Assembly (NCBI RefSeq): GCF_024586455.1
Contig: NW_026089623.1
Coordinates: 16,124,236 to 16,188,235, forward strand
Direction: 5' to 3'
Source: Bactrocera neohumeralis
Lineage: Eukaryota; Arthropoda; Insecta; Diptera; Tephritidae
Length of the DNA stretch: 64,000 nucleotides
The notes under the pieces were generated by a model. The model was given only the letters and a program-made list of their open reading frames with translations. It was not told the DNA's origin and made no database searches. Both the position numbers and the translations under genes were made by a program. Position 1 is the first letter of the stretch. Each line of letters begins with the position of its first letter. Below are positions 1 to 12,117 of this stretch, piece after piece.

Positions 1-2478
1 GCCCCGCCACAATGTCAAAATCGTGCTTGGCGACTTTAACGCCAGGTTGGGCAAAGAAACATCCCCAAATGGGTTTAGGCTGATTGACTTCGCCGGGGCC
101 CGAAATATGGTTATCTGTGGTACTAGATTCCAGCATAAGAAGATTTGTCAAGCTACCTGGCTCTCTCCGGATCGAAAAACTACCAACCAGATCGATCATG
201 TTGTGATAGACGGAAGACACGTCTCCAGTGTTTTAGATGTGCGTGCGCTCCGAGGTCCTAACATCGACTCGGACCACTATCTTGTTGCTGCCAAGATTCG
301 CATCCGCCTCTGTGCAGCAAAAAACGCACGACAACAAACACAAGGAAGGTTCGACGTCGCGAAGCTGCAATCAAAACAGACAGCCGAACGATTTTCTACT
401 CGTCTTGCACTCCTGCTCTCTGAGAGCACGCGTCAACAACCCGGTATAAGGGAACTGTGGAACGGCATTTCAAATTCGTTACGTACAGCTGCAACCGGAA
501 CCATTGGTATTCGGAAAGTGCAAAAGAACAGCTAGTACGATGAGGAGTGCCGTGTCGCAGCGGAGAGACAACAGGCTGTCTACCTCGCAACGTTACGATC
601 GACCACTACACGTGAGGGATGGGATAGATACCGAGAGTTGAAGAGGAAGCGAGACGCATTTGCAGACAGAAGAAGAAAGAGGCCGAAATGCGTGAGTACG
701 AAGAGCTTGATATGCTGGCCGACAGGGTAATGCTCGCAAATTCTATGAAAACATGCGGCGGCTTACAGAAGGTTTCAAAACCGGAGCATACCCTTGTAGA
801 ACCCTCGAAGGTGATCTAGGCACAAATGCCCAGAGCATACTTAAATTATGGAGGGAACACTTCTCCAGCCTGCTGAATGGCAGTGAACGCACAACGCCAG
901 GAGAAGGCGAACCCGATTCTCCAACCGATGACGACGGAGCAGACGTTCCATTGCCCGACCATGAAGAAGTTCGAATAGCAATTACCCGTTTGAAGAACAA
1001 CAAAGCGGCGGAGCCGATGGATTACCGGCCGAGCTATTCAAACACGGCGGCGAAGAACTGATAAGGAGCATGCCTCAGCTTCTTTGTAAAATATGGTCGG
1101 ACGAAAGCATGCCCAACGATTGGATTTTAAGTGTGCTCTGCCCAATCCCCAAAAAAAGGAGACCCCACAATCTGCGCCAACTACCGTGGAATTAGCCTCC
1201 TCAACATCGCATATAAGGTACTAGCGAGCGTTTTGTGAGAAAGATTAAAGCCCACCGTCAACAAACTGATTGGACCTTATCAGTGTGGCTTCAGACCTGG
1301 AAAATCAACAACCGACCAGATATTCACCATGCGCCAAATCTTGGAAAAGACCCGTGAAAGAAGAATCGACACACACCACCTCTTCGTCGATTTCAAAGCT
1401 GCTTTCGACAGCACGAAAAGGAGCTGCCTTTATGCCGCGATGTCTGAATTTGGTATCCCCGCAAAACTAATACGGCTGTGTAAACTGACTTTGAGTAACA
1501 CAAAAAGCTCCGTCAAGATCGGGAACGACCTCTCCGAGCCGTTCGATACCAAACGAGGTTTCAGACAAGGCGACTCCCTATCGTGCGACTTCTTCAACCT
1601 GCTTCTGGAGAAAATAGTTCGAGCTGCAGAACTAAACAGAGAAGGTACCATCTTCTATAAGAGTGTACAGCTGCTGGCGTATGCCGATGATATTGATATC
1701 AACGGCCTCAACACCCGCGCCGTTAGTTCTGCTTTCTCCAGACTGGACAAGGAAGCAAAACAACTGGGTCTGGCAGTGAACGAGGGCAAGACGAAATATC
1801 TCTTGTCATCAAATAAACAGTCGTCGCACTCGCGACTTGGCACTCACGTCACTGCTGAGAGTCATAACTTTGAAGTCGTAGATAATTTCGTCTATCGTGG
1901 AACCAGCGTAAACACCACCAACAATGTCAGCCTAGAAATCTAACGCAGGATAACTCTTGCCAACAGGTGCTACTTCAGACTGAGTAGGCAATTGAGAAGC
2001 AAAGTCTGCTCTCGACAAACAAAAACCAAACTCTATAAGTCACTCATAATTTCCGACCTGCTATATGGTGCAGAGTCTTGGACGATGTCAACAACTGATG
2101 AGTCGACGTTGCGAGTTTATCGAGAGAAAAGTTCTGCGAAAGATTTATGGTCCTTTGCGCGTTTGCCACGGCGAATATCGCATTCGATGGAATGATGAGC
2201 TGTACGAGATACACGACGACATTGACATAGTTCAGCGAATTAAATGACAGCGGCTACGCTGGCTAGGTCATGTTGTCCGGATGGATGAAAACACTCCAGC
2301 TCTGAAAGTATTCGACGCAGTACCCGCCGGGGGAAGCAGAGGAAGAGGAAGACCTCCACTCCGTCGGAAGGACCAAGTGGAGAAGGACCTGGCTTCGCTT
2401 GGAATATCCAATTGGCGCCACGTAGCGAAAAGAAGAAACGACTGGCGCGCTGTTGTTAACTCGGCTATAATCGCGTAA
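1..2478 (+). pseudogene. RTE-like non-LTR retrotransposon, 5' end outside window, many lesions
   Basis: This encodes the C-terminal part of an AP-like endonuclease (LGDFNARLG near 25-55, then GARNMVIC and NQIDHVVIDG) followed by a reverse transcriptase (FVDFKAAFDSTKRS at about 1385-1420, RQGDSLSCDFFN, catalytic LAYADDIDI at about 1675-1700) and a C-terminal domain ending NSAIIA at 2478. It matches the near-complete reverse-strand copy at 54313-57580 along its length, which gives the family call: endonuclease and RT in one ORF, as in the RTE clade. It is dead. There is a stop at 533-535, frameshifts near 640-740, 1010, 1150 and 1230, a TAA at about 1941, and a deletion just after LGKE relative to the other copy. 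Only the clade name is uncertain; jockey-like clades normally have a separate ORF1, which is absent in the complete copy. Confidence 0.85.
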
Positions 2479-2494
2479 GCGGTGTCTACGCCAA
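2479..2494 (+). other. truncated 3' UTR of the RTE-like copy
   Basis: GCGGTGTCTACGCCAAT follows the stop codon, exactly as in the copy at 54313-57580. There the UTR goes on into an AAG-type short repeat tail. Here it stops at CCAAT and switches into an inverted endonuclease fragment. Confidence 0.7.
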
Positions 2495-2606
2495 TCCGGA
2501 GATACCCAGGTAGCTTGAATAATTTCCTATGCTGGAATCTAGTATTACAGATAACCATATTTCGGGCCAGGAGAAGTCGATCAGCCTCAACCCATTTAGA
2601 GTCATA
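2495..2606 (-). pseudogene. inverted fragment of RTE-like endonuclease
   Basis: Read on the reverse strand, this stretch encodes residues around ARNMVIC-TRFQHRK and matches the endonuclease part seen at about 70-180 on the + strand and near 56640-56750 on the - strand. It sits head to head with the 3' end of the preceding element. The junction shares only a dinucleotide or so (AT before CCGGAG). This is either a second fragment or an inverted piece formed during insertion. Confidence 0.8.
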
Positions 2607-3365
2607 TTATCAAACATCTCTTCATGATTTACTATTAATTATTTCTTATTTCCATATACATATACGTAATTAATCAAAAAAAAATTATCGTAAAAAATAA
2701 AGAAATTAAAAATGGAGCATAAAACTCAATCTTTATCAAACGATAATTCAACGGCTTTACATTCAATGTTTAGAAATGCAAAAGCCACTTCTAAGGCCCT
2801 AGCTTCTAAGTCAACTATATATATGTCCCTATCGTTATTAAATCTAATCTTCTACAACTTTTCCTAAGAATTTTAGTTTGTTTGTGCACTATCTAGCTTG
2901 TTTAGTATTTAAACTATCGTTTTGTGGAAGTGTCTGTAAATACATCTCCCCTTTTTTCACTCACTCCTTTTTTCACTTATTTTTTTTTTAATTTAAAACG
3001 CCAAAATGATAATATTATTAAATGCAAATGTTAAAAACACGTCTTAGTTATGTATATCAGGTTTTCCGATAGAGATGAAATGGTTGCTAAGTGTCGTTTC
3101 GAGCATTTTCAATATGTCATGGTCTTTATTTTTTTTTCATTGTAATGAGAAGTGGGAACTTATTAAGGAGTTTTCATTTGAAATTTTATTATATTTTGAA
3201 TTATATTTATAAATATTGAGTACAAATGTTTTCATATTTAAGTTGTTTTCTTTGCGCTATAGCAATATGAAATCACAGCGATTTTAAAATAGCAAGCACT
3301 TAGGTAAATCACTGATATTGAAAAATCGCAGTATCGCTCATCATATAATGCCGAAAAGGTAAAAA
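2607..3365. other. AT-rich non-coding stretch
   Basis: No open frame, RNA gene or repeat boundary could be supported. Composition is very AT-rich with homopolymer runs. Confidence 0.5.
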
Positions 3366-4760
3366 CAGAAAACGTATATAATAGAGAAGGTTCACGTACG
3401 TAACGTAAAAATATTTTTGCTAACTCGAAAAAGATGAAGGAGTTTCACCAATACTGCTCGGAAGGAAAAATTTTAACTGTTTGAACAGAGCTGAGAATTG
3501 AATAACAATTATGCTCAGAATTACATATTGTTTTTACAGTAATATACATACGTCTGCTTTTTTGCTTATATTTTTATATGTTTATATGCAATAATATGTA
3601 TTCAAACGAAATTATTTTTTGAATATTTATGAATACAGGTGCAATTGAATACATTTTAATTAATATACCTTTTCAAAGTACATAATATTTGTAGTTAATG
3701 TGAAAATAAGGCCTACTTATTCCTATTCCCTATGTTTGATATACTATATACATACATACATACTATGTGCAGAGGACGTAAATTATAGGGAAGGAAGAGA
3801 AGAGAAGAAATTTTAACAGTGGCGCGTGAACAGCGCTGATTATTTAATGAAAATTATGCTCAGCTATGTACATATGTATACATGCAATCATATTAATTGA
3901 TATGATTATCATTTTGCGTATTTTCAAGAAAACATGCAAAACTGATAACATTCTAATTGAATTATGCTATTTTCAAAACAATCAGGCGTGTTGTGGAATC
4001 CAAGACAGAATTGGTTAGCTGTCAGAATTGCAAACCAATTCTGATTTTCAATGGTGTCACAGAATCTGTTTGGATTTTCGTCTTTTCGAACATACGCAAA
4101 ACCAATATTCGAATCAGCTCTTTACTAATGTGACAAAACTTGCGAATACATTTGGAAGCAATCCTATTAAAGCTTTTATTGAGTTCCGAATTAAAGAAAG
4201 ATTTTAAGAGATAACATTTATCGAATGAATAAAGACGCTTTTTGGTGTTAAATTACGTTTATTTTGTTTTCTAAATCTAATATCTTTAAATATCCGAATT
4301 TTTTTCAAAATTTAAATAATTAAGACATTTCGGGTTTTACACTTATGTTTTCCCCTATAGAAATAAAGCTAAATTAATTCGAAATAATAAAATAACTTGA
4401 TTTCTTAACTTACATTTCAAATCTGTAAGTGACTCTCTTCTTGCTTTGTTTCTGATAACAAAACCGATAAAATTAAATTCATCATAATATGGTTCAATTT
4501 GTACGTACACGGTTGTGTGCTTTGATATAATATACAAACATATATACATTATATGCAGAGTCGTTTGCGCATTGCAAATAAACGAACCTGTTAGCGTACA
4601 TTTCTAAACATTGAATTTCGCATAATTTTTCTCATTTAACACTGAAAATGCTCAATTCTGCTATTTTTGTGACCATGATGTAAAATGTGGCGAAACACGC
4701 TCATCCAAAACAGTACCCCTTCGAAAAATTGGCAACTCCGTGAACCTTCTACATCAGAGA
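3366..4760. mobile_element. TIR element of the CAGAGAACG family, about 1.4 kb, non-coding
   Basis: The left end reads CAGAAAACGTATATAATAGA followed by GAAGGTTCACG. The right end, reversed, reads TCTCTGATGTAGAAGGTTCA. Subterminal sequence at the right end (reverse of GAGCATTTTCAGTGTTAAAT and TTTCAATGTTTAGAAATG) matches the copies beginning at 5525, 24956 and 34954. No transposase ORF is present, and no target duplication is visible. A second degenerate end-like sequence (CAGAGGACGTAAATTATAGG) starts near 3770. Superfamily is unknown; the CAGAGAAC start resembles the 1360/P-superfamily group as I recall it, a weak hint. Confidence 0.6.
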
Positions 4761-4941
4761 TTGGCAAATGAAATGTTTGGATGTATTGGTAACCGCGAGC
4801 GTAAAGTGGCTACCATGGGACAAAGAACATTTGCAGTCAGTTGATTAACAAACAACAGCGAAGCAGCATCCTGCGCCGCTTGATTGTTTTATGATACTAT
4901 TTATGCGCGTACCTATATGTGTTCAAAATGAATGACAAATA

Positions 4942-5070
4942 TTGCTTTATGATTTCCGATGCCTTGGTAATATGCAATGTCTATTGTGTAATATGTGTGT
5001 AAAGGGGACCCGGGCATATAATTTTAGGAGGCACTATAATACCTTGCATAAATACTTTGAGAATATGAGG
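4942..5070 (+). pseudogene. possible hAT-like transposase zinc finger fragment
   Basis: A short frame encodes CLLCNMCVKGTRAYNFRRHY followed by NTLHKYFENM. The C-x2-C, then His-x4-His spacing with an RRHY box is like the N-terminal zinc finger of some hAT and GTF2I-repeat-like proteins. Reading past about 5070 gives no recognisable domain. Too short to prove. Confidence 0.35.
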
Positions 5071-5524
5071 GTATTGAGAGAGATAATTCTTCACAATTTC
5101 AACTTTATCTTAAAATTTCCGCTTACTAGTTTGCTAGTAAAAGTAGTCAACTCCCAATTCACCCCACTAAAGGTATCTGAAATTATAACATTTTATCTAT
5201 GTTATACATTTCAAATGGGGCAAAAATATACAAGGGCATAAAAAAACATCAACATACCGACTACCTATGTTACCTCGTTGCTGTCTGCAGCGCAACTGGC
5301 AGGAAAATCAATTCATTATCCCACAGTGCAAAACTGGTTTTTTCGCTCTCAATAGCGACTGAAATAAGAGCGTAAGAATACGTGTGCTGAGAGTAACTGC
5401 TCATATGAGTCAAAACGCCCATGTATGTTCTACATATATGATATATGTATGTTCTCTGGATGTCTTCATGTGTTACGGTAAAAGTTTGTGGTGAAGTTCA
5501 CATATTGTTTTGTGATACACTGAA
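5071..5524. other. non-coding stretch
   Basis: No supported feature seen between the possible zinc finger fragment and the next TIR-family copy. Confidence 0.4.
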
Positions 5525-5900
5525 CAGAGAACGTATAATATAGAGAAGGTTCACCGCGTTGCCAAACTTACGATATTTCATTTTTTGGAGGGCTACTCTT
5601 TTCTATTAGTGGATTTCACCGCAAAAGGAGGGGTACTCTTTTCTATAAGCGGATTTCACCAATATTTAACCGGAGCGTCGAAAATAGCAGAATTGAGCAT
5701 TTCAGTGATAAATGAGAAAAATGATGTTAATTTCAATGTTTAGAAATGTACTCTTACAGATTCACATATGTATTTACAATGCGCAAACGACTATGGATAT
5801 CATTTATAGATATTCTCCATATATGCATGTATGTACATATTTAATAACAATGCTCATATGTATATATATATGTACATAGTGTGTATGTATGTGCAATTTG
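5525..5900 (+). mobile_element. CAGAGAACG-family element, left end copy
   Basis: It starts CAGAGAACGTATAATATAGA followed by GAAGGTTCACC. It contains two tandem near-copies of a block with GGGTACTCTTTTCTAT followed by GGATTTCACC (about 5585-5665). The copy at 34954 shows the same block order, so they are one family. The right boundary is unclear because the sequence runs into a TACATATG microsatellite-like stretch. Confidence 0.65.
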
Positions 5901-6375
5901 ACATATTTAATGATAAATTCCATTAAATCTGTTGGAATTTATAATAAAGTCATACATATTTCCATTATTACCTAAATATATACATATGTGTACATATGTA
6001 CATACATACATATACATATGTATATTGGGCATTAGAGGTTTTGATAACGTTTTGAAAACCCAGCCGACGCACGTATTTGCATATGGATGTAATTATGTGT
6101 ACATATACTAAACAGATTTTTAAAAACCATACCCGTAATGATAACATTTTTTTTGATAAAATCCCGTTTTGATAAAATCTAAAAAGTCACATGCATATAA
6201 TCATGTGTACATATATGTAAACAGATTTTAAAAACCGTACGCATAAAGTTCACATATTCACAAATGTATGTATGTAATTTTGTGTTCATGTAAACAAATT
6301 TGAAAGAATCATTCGTATAATGTTTGTAAATTTGTCAACACACAGCTTTATGTGTAAATATATACACCCATTGTT
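5901..6375. repeat. TACATATG-type microsatellite-rich, AT-rich stretch
   Basis: Repeated TACATATG, TGTACATA and CATACATA motifs lie between about 5840 and 6260, with two similar blocks around AAACAGATTTTTAAAAACC near 6110 and 6210. No coding frame. Confidence 0.5.
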
Positions 6376-6385
6376 TCATACATAA

Positions 6386-6600
6386 ACTCCGTTGTCACGG
6401 ACAACCAATGGCCGAACTTCACGTTGTGTCAAAAAGTCAATGTGTTGTTGGTAGAAAATCCGAGCTGTACCGAAAAAAATCAAACGATTGTCACCGCTTC
6501 CCTTGCCGCTGTACAGCTTCGCCAACAAACCAGCGTAAATATGTATGTTTGTGTGTGAGCTTGTATACATAACGACGCAGCTGCGTAAAAATATTTCAGA
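6386..6600 (-). repeat. fragment of the foldback-arm repeat
   Basis: GTTGTCACGGACAACCAATG, GTCAAAAAGTCAATGTG, a segment with GTAGAAAATCCGAGCTGT, and CCGCTTCCCTTGCCGCTG match the right arm of the large foldback element (about 32905-33260) in order and orientation, with divergence and deletions. Confidence 0.7.
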
Positions 6601-6701
6601 ATTACAAAATATTTTTCACATTCCTTGACAAACACAGTCAATCCCGGTTATGTGCCACAATCAAAGATACCGAATTTTTGTGGTTTGTTAAAAATAAAAA
6701 T

Positions 6702-7615
6702 GTTGAGGAGGCTTATCCCATGGTAGGTTGCGAAGATTGTGGGGTCTCCCTGTTTGTGGATTGGACAGAGCACACTTAAGTTCAATTCTTATCAGTTCTT
6801 CACCACCGTGTTTGAATAGCACGGCCGGCAATCCATCAGTGCCTGTCGCTTTGTTGTTCTTCAGACGGTTAATTTGCCATTCGAACTTCTTCATGGTCGG
6901 GCAATGGAACAGCTGATCCATCGTAATCGATTTGGGAATCGCCTTCTCCTGGCGTTATTCTTTTACTGCCATTCAGAAGGCTGGAGAGGTGCTCCCTCCA
7001 TAATTTTAGTATGCTCTGGGCATCGGTCGCTAGATCACCTTTAGGAGTTCTACAGGAGTATGTTCCGGTCTTGAAACCTTCTGTTAGACGCCGAATGTTT
7101 CCGTAGAATTTTCGGGTATTACCCCTGTCGGCCAGCTCGTCAAGCTTTTATACTCACGCAATTCGGCTTCTCTCTTTTTCCGTCTGCAAATGCGTCTCGC
7201 TTCTCTCTTCAACTCTCGGTATCTATACCATCCCGCACGTGTTGTGGTCGATCGTAACGTTGCGAAGTAGGCAGTCTCTTTTCTCTCCACTGCGACACGG
7301 CACTCGTCGTCGTACCAGCTGTTCTTGCAGCTGTACGTAAGGAGTTTGAAATGCCGTCACGCAGTTCCCTTACACCGAGTTGTTGACGAGTGCTCTCAAA
7401 AAGCAGAAGTCGAGTAGAAAACCGCTCGGCTGTCTGTTGTGATTGCAGCTTCTCGACGTCGAACCTTCCTTGTGTTTATTGACGTGCTTTTTTTGCTGCA
7501 TAAAGGCGGGTACGTATTAGCAACGTGAGCAAGTCGTGAGCTGCTTGAGACATATGTAAAAAAATCAGAGAACTTTCCTTTTTTGAGTAAACTTCTACAC
7601 ATGACTCCATCCTTC
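6702..7615 (-). pseudogene. RTE-like retrotransposon fragment, internally deleted
   Basis: On the reverse strand this encodes RLKNNKATGTDGLPA and FKHGGEEL (start of the RT, about 6800-6880), TLRSTTTRAGW and REARRICRRKKREAELREY (linker, about 7140-7270), and the start of the element (GGAGTCATGTGTAGAAGTT, 7595-7615). Against the complete copy at 54313-57580, the segment between the 5' UTR and the late endonuclease is missing (junction near 7490-7520). The RT stops around NYRGISLLNI. Several frameshifts are present. Confidence 0.8.
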
Positions 7616-8130
7616 ACACGAAAATACTATTGTCAAGAAAAGTTCCTGTCTGAATTTCAAGGGAAATGAGAAAAACGGCGCCTACTAAATGAATTAGTCA
7701 TCGACGGATTGGGTCTCGAGATATGTGATTTCAAAAAGTGGGTGGTGCCACGCCATTTCGGAGATAAAATTTAATGACCCTGACGTAATGAGTTATTGAT
7801 TTATTGGGCTTTTAGTAGTTTTCAAAAATACCGTTATATGAAGAGTAAGCGGGGTTGTCTGCAGATTTCATCCGTTTTCACACTTATAGTTGTTATGATA
7901 TTTGAGCTGTGCAAATTTGGTTGCTATATCTTAAGTTATTTAGGAGATATGTACATTTAACTAATTAGAGGGCGAGCCGCAAACTTTTTAAAATTTTTTT
8001 GCCTGTGCCCTTTGCTAGTGGCACTTTATAGGTAACAGGCAGTCACCCGGATTTCCACTTTTTTCGTCATCTTTATCATTTATATATACAATATATAACC
8101 CTATATCTATCTCGATTAGTTTTAATTTAT
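7616..8130. repeat. degenerate copy of the GTGGTGCCACGCC interspersed repeat
   Basis: GTCTCGAGATATGTGATTTC, then AAAAGTGGGTGGTGCCACGC, parallels 62800-62840 and the better copy at 21734-22822. The rest is too diverged to bound precisely. Confidence 0.5.
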
Positions 8131-8754
8131 ACGTGGAACCGATAGGTGAACAAAACTATAACTTTGTAGCAACAGGTTTTGCTAAACCTTTCAAGCCCGC
8201 AAGATAGCTTTCGTCACATATGATAAAAATTTAAAACATTATCTATTTTCATTCAATGAAAGTGTGTATACCTTTGTTCAAAGCCTTATACCGAATGTGT
8301 CTTTCTCTGCCCCCAATATAGCCCATATAATGATTCTCAGTTTCCATCTGACTTTACAAGTATGTCGTTCAAATTCGTAAAAATGTGAGATAATTAAATG
8401 AAATTAAGTTGACACAAAACTGACGTCCCCCACGGTCGGCATTCACAGTCCGCGCGCTGCCTCATTCGTCGATAGACCTATGATGAGATAATAAAAACGT
8501 TACAGAACCGCGTTGCTCGATGGATTTAACGAAACTAGAATTATGCGAGCGAACATTGCGCAACTGTTGAGATAAGATAAAATTCATGGCTCTCGACTAT
8601 AGTTAACGCTCGGCCGTGCGCGCTCATGTCATGGCCGTCGACTATAGTAGACGCTCGTACCGAAGGTGTTATTAAGATACAAAATTTGTCTGCAATCCGT
8701 TCACGATTTCGTCGAATAATGAATCTTAAATTCTTTCCAAATATTTTTATATTC
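8131..8754. other. non-coding stretch with a short direct repeat
   Basis: A block containing CGACTATAGT followed by ACGCTCG occurs at about 8597 and again at about 8638. No coding frame or known element was recognised. Confidence 0.35.
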
Positions 8755-9060
8755 TCGCAAAATGTTTATACTGAGTATAACAGTTTTGTTCAACTAATGG
8801 TTGTTTGTAGACTAATCGAGATACATATGGTATAGAGTTATATGTGTAAAGATAAATTATTAGGAGTTAAGTTGTATTCCGAGTGACTGTCTGTCTTTCC
8901 ATCCGTCTGTGCCAGCGATAGCTTGATTAAAAATTGAAACTTGGTACACGTGTTCCTTGGCAGAAAGAAAAGGAGGAGGTCGTAGATAAGCGTAATTGCA
9001 CCACTGCCACGCCCTCAAAATGCTATTGGCTGAATGAGTTAAACTTCCCGCCCTCATACG
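8755..9060 (+). repeat. interspersed repeat, left-end copy (CTCGCAA family)
   Basis: ATATTCTCGCAAAATGTTTA, the following GGTTGTTTGTAGACTAATC, ACTGTCTGTCTTTCCATCC, and CTTGGTACACGTGTTCCTTG and CCACTGCCACGCCC align in order with the copy at 21748-22045. It is truncated on the right. Confidence 0.7.
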
Positions 9061-9412
9061 CCACTACACCACACAACACACCACTCACAAAGCAACCCAG
9101 GCACACTCACCACACTTGGAGACTCCCTCGTTCTGGAAGCGGACGCCCTCTTTCGACTACGACGTGCGAATGCTCAACATCAGCGGACGTCTCAAGTCTT
9201 TTTTCCACATCGACCGATCTCAAATTTCTATTTTCGAGGTTCCATTGGTATCCGACCAGGGAGTCCATTAATTTTCACATTTAATTTGTTTCGATTTTTT
9301 ACATACATACACCGTCACGTCTCCATAGGTATCCGACCAAGGAGATTTTCACTTTAACGATTTATAATCCTAAAATTCAATTGTGAACATTTTGGAAATA
9401 AAAGATACTATT
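9061..9412. other. non-coding stretch of unknown origin
   Basis: A block with GGTATCCGACCAGGGAG is repeated imperfectly at about 9247 and 9327. No known element was recognised. Confidence 0.35.
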
Positions 9413-10665
9413 TTGTCTTCAACTTTGCTTCCCCATTTTCCAATAGATGTCTCTAGGGTCAAGCACTGGTCGATTAAATCGATTAAATCGTTTTATATCG
9501 ATCTTGGACATTTGTGTCAACACTAACCTAACAAAATATTTCTAGAGATCTGTTTGCATCCAAAATTTATTCTCAACTGAAAATGTCACTTTTTGAGCCG
9601 AATTCTCGACATTTGCGGGAAATTTTGCTTTTCCTTTTTAATTTCAAGAAAAGTTCGGCTGAGGCTCATCGAATGCGTTCGGATACATACGGTGAGGCTG
9701 CTTTAAGTGAAAGAACATGTCGCGAATGGTTTCAACGTTTTAAGAATGGTGATTATGAAGTCGAAGACTGGCATGGTGGTGGAAAGGAGAAGATTTTCGA
9801 AGATGCTGAATTGGAAGCATTACTCGAGCAAGATACGTACGTTTCAAACCCAAGAAGAATTGACCGAATCGTTGCAAGTGACACAGCAAGAACTATCAAA
9901 ACGCCTCAAAGCCATGGGGATGATTCAGAAACATGGAAACTGGGTTTCTTACGACTTGAAACTAAGAGATGTCGAACGGCGCTTCTTTGCATGTGAACAG
10001 CTGCTTCAAAGGCACAACCGAAAGGGATTTTTACATCGCATTGTAATGGGTCCAGAAAGTCCCGGGGAAAGCCTGGACATGCCTCCACGTCGACGGCAAA
10101 AGCGAACATTCTCGGCGCCAAGATCATGCTCTGCATGTGGTGGGACCAGCTGGGGGTGCTATATTATGAGCTGCTAAAGCCAAGGGAAACCATTACAGGA
10201 GATCGATACCGAACGCAATTGATGCGTTTGAGCTGAGCACTAAAAGAAAAACGGCCACAGTACGAGGAAAGGCACGATAAAGTCATTCTCCAGCATGGCA
10301 ATGCTCGGCCTCACGTCGCAAAGGTGGTCAAAAAATATTTGGAGACGCTGAAATGGGAGATCTTACCCGCCGTATTCTCCAGACGTTGCTCCTTCTGACT
10401 ACTACTTGTTCCGATCGATGGCACACCGTCTAGCTAACGAGCACTTCAGTTCTTATGAAGAGTCAAAAACTGGATTGATACTTGGACCGATGTGAAAGAT
10501 GAGGAGTTCTTTCGTCACGGAATACGCATGCTGCCAGAAAGGTGGTCAAAAGTAGTACCTAGCGACGGCCAATATTTTGAATAACATCTTTGTAACCGTT
10601 TTTATACAATAAAGCCTTAAATTTACAAAAAAAACGGCGGAAGCAAAGTTGTAGACCTAATATAA
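9413..10665 (+). mobile_element. mariner element (Tc1/mariner superfamily), defective
   Basis: Imperfect terminal inverted repeats are visible: CTTCAACTTTGCTTCC near 9418 and its reverse, GGAAGCAAAGTTGTAGACC, near 10635-10655. The interior holds a broken transposase gene. Exact ends and the TA duplication are uncertain because the outermost bases have diverged. Confidence 0.75.
9583..10581 (+). pseudogene. mariner transposase pseudogene
   Basis: A DDE/D cut-and-paste transposase of the mariner family. The N-terminal helix-turn-helix region is in one frame (MSLFEPNSRHLREILLF and LSERTCREWFQRFKNGDYEV). The frame then shifts near 9845 into TQEELTESLQVTQQELSKRL, GMIQKHGNWV and DVERRFFACEQLLQRH. 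The C-terminal part keeps WWDQLGVLYYELLKP, GDRYRTQLMRL, and PERWSKVV near 10540. Two catalytic positions are lost: the block normally holding the first Asp after LHRIVMG is deleted, and the second Asp in LQHDNARPHVA is Gly here (about 10297). Inactive. Confidence 0.9.
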
Positions 10666-11460
10666 AAACAAAAAAAAAGTTTTTTTCGGAGTGGGTGCTA
10701 ACAGTAAGTGGTAAATTATCTAGGTATAAAGACAAAGCTATAAAGAGCCATAATAAACCTGAATTAAGATATAAAACTGTAATGTGGCGTAGGTGATCGT
10801 AGTTGGAAGGGACACCGCTGGGCTAAAAATTTTGAAATAAAACAAGAGTGGCCCCACCCTCTAAGAAGTTTAATATATATATCTCCAAAACCACTTGATA
10901 TATGTACAATAATCAAATTCGCTCATGATAAAAAGTGGATAAATTTGGTCTATAAACACACCCTCTCCTTATTTGACGGTTTTGTTAAAAACTACTAAAA
11001 GTGCGACAAAATATAAATAAATGCGCCAGAGACATGCTATTTTTCACCCGCGATGGTACGAAAGCAATTTATAGCAGCCGGTGTGAAATTTGAACAATCC
11101 GCCAACATTTACGTAAAATCCGATGTCTCCGGACCTACTCAACCGATTTCAACCAAATTCGGTATGTGATATTATACTAACATTCCTACATTACAGTATG
11201 AAATAGGCGAAATCGGACTGCAAATACGCCTACTTCCCATATAACACAATTTCAAATCAAGGCCCAATTAATATACCGGCACTATTGACACCAATAGTGC
11301 CGTCGGGTGTGCCACTTTATGACGAAAAATTATTTAAATCGGACCACAACTATTCAAGGTCCCAGATACCAAATATGTGGACCCCGGTTCATATTGCTCA
11401 AAAATTTTTGAGATTCGAAAAGAATTTTATGTGGCGTTGATCATTGCATAGCCCTCTCTT
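10666..11460. repeat. degenerate TGGGCGTGGC-type interspersed repeat
   Basis: AGAGTGGCCCCACCC, ATATATCTCCAAAACCACTTG, CGACCGATTTCAACC-like text at about 11130-11160 and GGCGAAATCGGACTGC match the layout of the 21734-22822 copy (GGGCGTGGCCCCGCCCCC, CATATCTCGGAAACTAC, GACCGATTTCAATGG, GGGTGAAATCGG). Heavily decayed. Confidence 0.5.
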
Positions 11461-11893
11461 ACTTTTTTTATAATGTTTTGCTAACATCTGAAATTATATC
11501 TCTGGCATTGACTTTTGCAAATTGCAAGACTATGAAATGTTCGGTTATAGTAATTCTATTAACAGTTGTGACAAAATTCATTAAATATGTAATAATGGAC
11601 CAAACAATTTGGAGTGGACTTTGTAAGTAATATGCTCTCGTAACATCATACAATAGTTTGTTTTCCCAAGTGGTTCTAATAGAATACATAAAATAATAAT
11701 ATAGAATACATAAAATTTATCATGAACACGAGACGAAAAAAATTCCGACTGTCGGTTCGCCCGTCTGACCACGCAAACAATAATAAGAGAAAAGAATGCG
11801 ATATTGTGTAGATATTTGCGAAAGCGAACTATTACGCCCACAAAATGTCGTTATGTGAAAACTAATAAAGTACTAGAACAAATCCACAAATTA
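11461..11893. other. AT-rich non-coding stretch; ends in target duplication TTA
   Basis: No supported coding feature. TTA at 11891-11893 is duplicated at 15054-15056 on the other side of the next element. Confidence 0.4.
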
Positions 11894-12117
11894 GGCTGAA
11901 CCCACACCGGGTCAGTCAAAACAGTTTTTCTTGTCTCATCAAGACGAAACGAAAACGCATGTTCGTGGTTTGACTTGTTTGAAGAGCTGTTGTCGAACTT
12001 CTTATGTATTTTCATACAGCCAACGCATACCAAATGCGACAAAACCGTCTTTCCATTATAGTGTTGCTGGTTGGATTTCACCTACGTATTGCGAACCTTC
12101 CAGCTGCAGTAAAGTAC

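Noticed and set aside
4942..5241. Whole 99-codon frame as a host zinc-finger gene
   Set aside because: Only the first third resembles a finger. The rest is unstructured AT-rich translation, so it was kept only as a possible hAT fragment.
5840..6040. Repeated TACATATG/TGTACATA motifs considered as a CRISPR-like or regulatory array
   Set aside because: Irregular spacing, no unique spacers, and the same motif is scattered all over the window. Ordinary microsatellite sequence.
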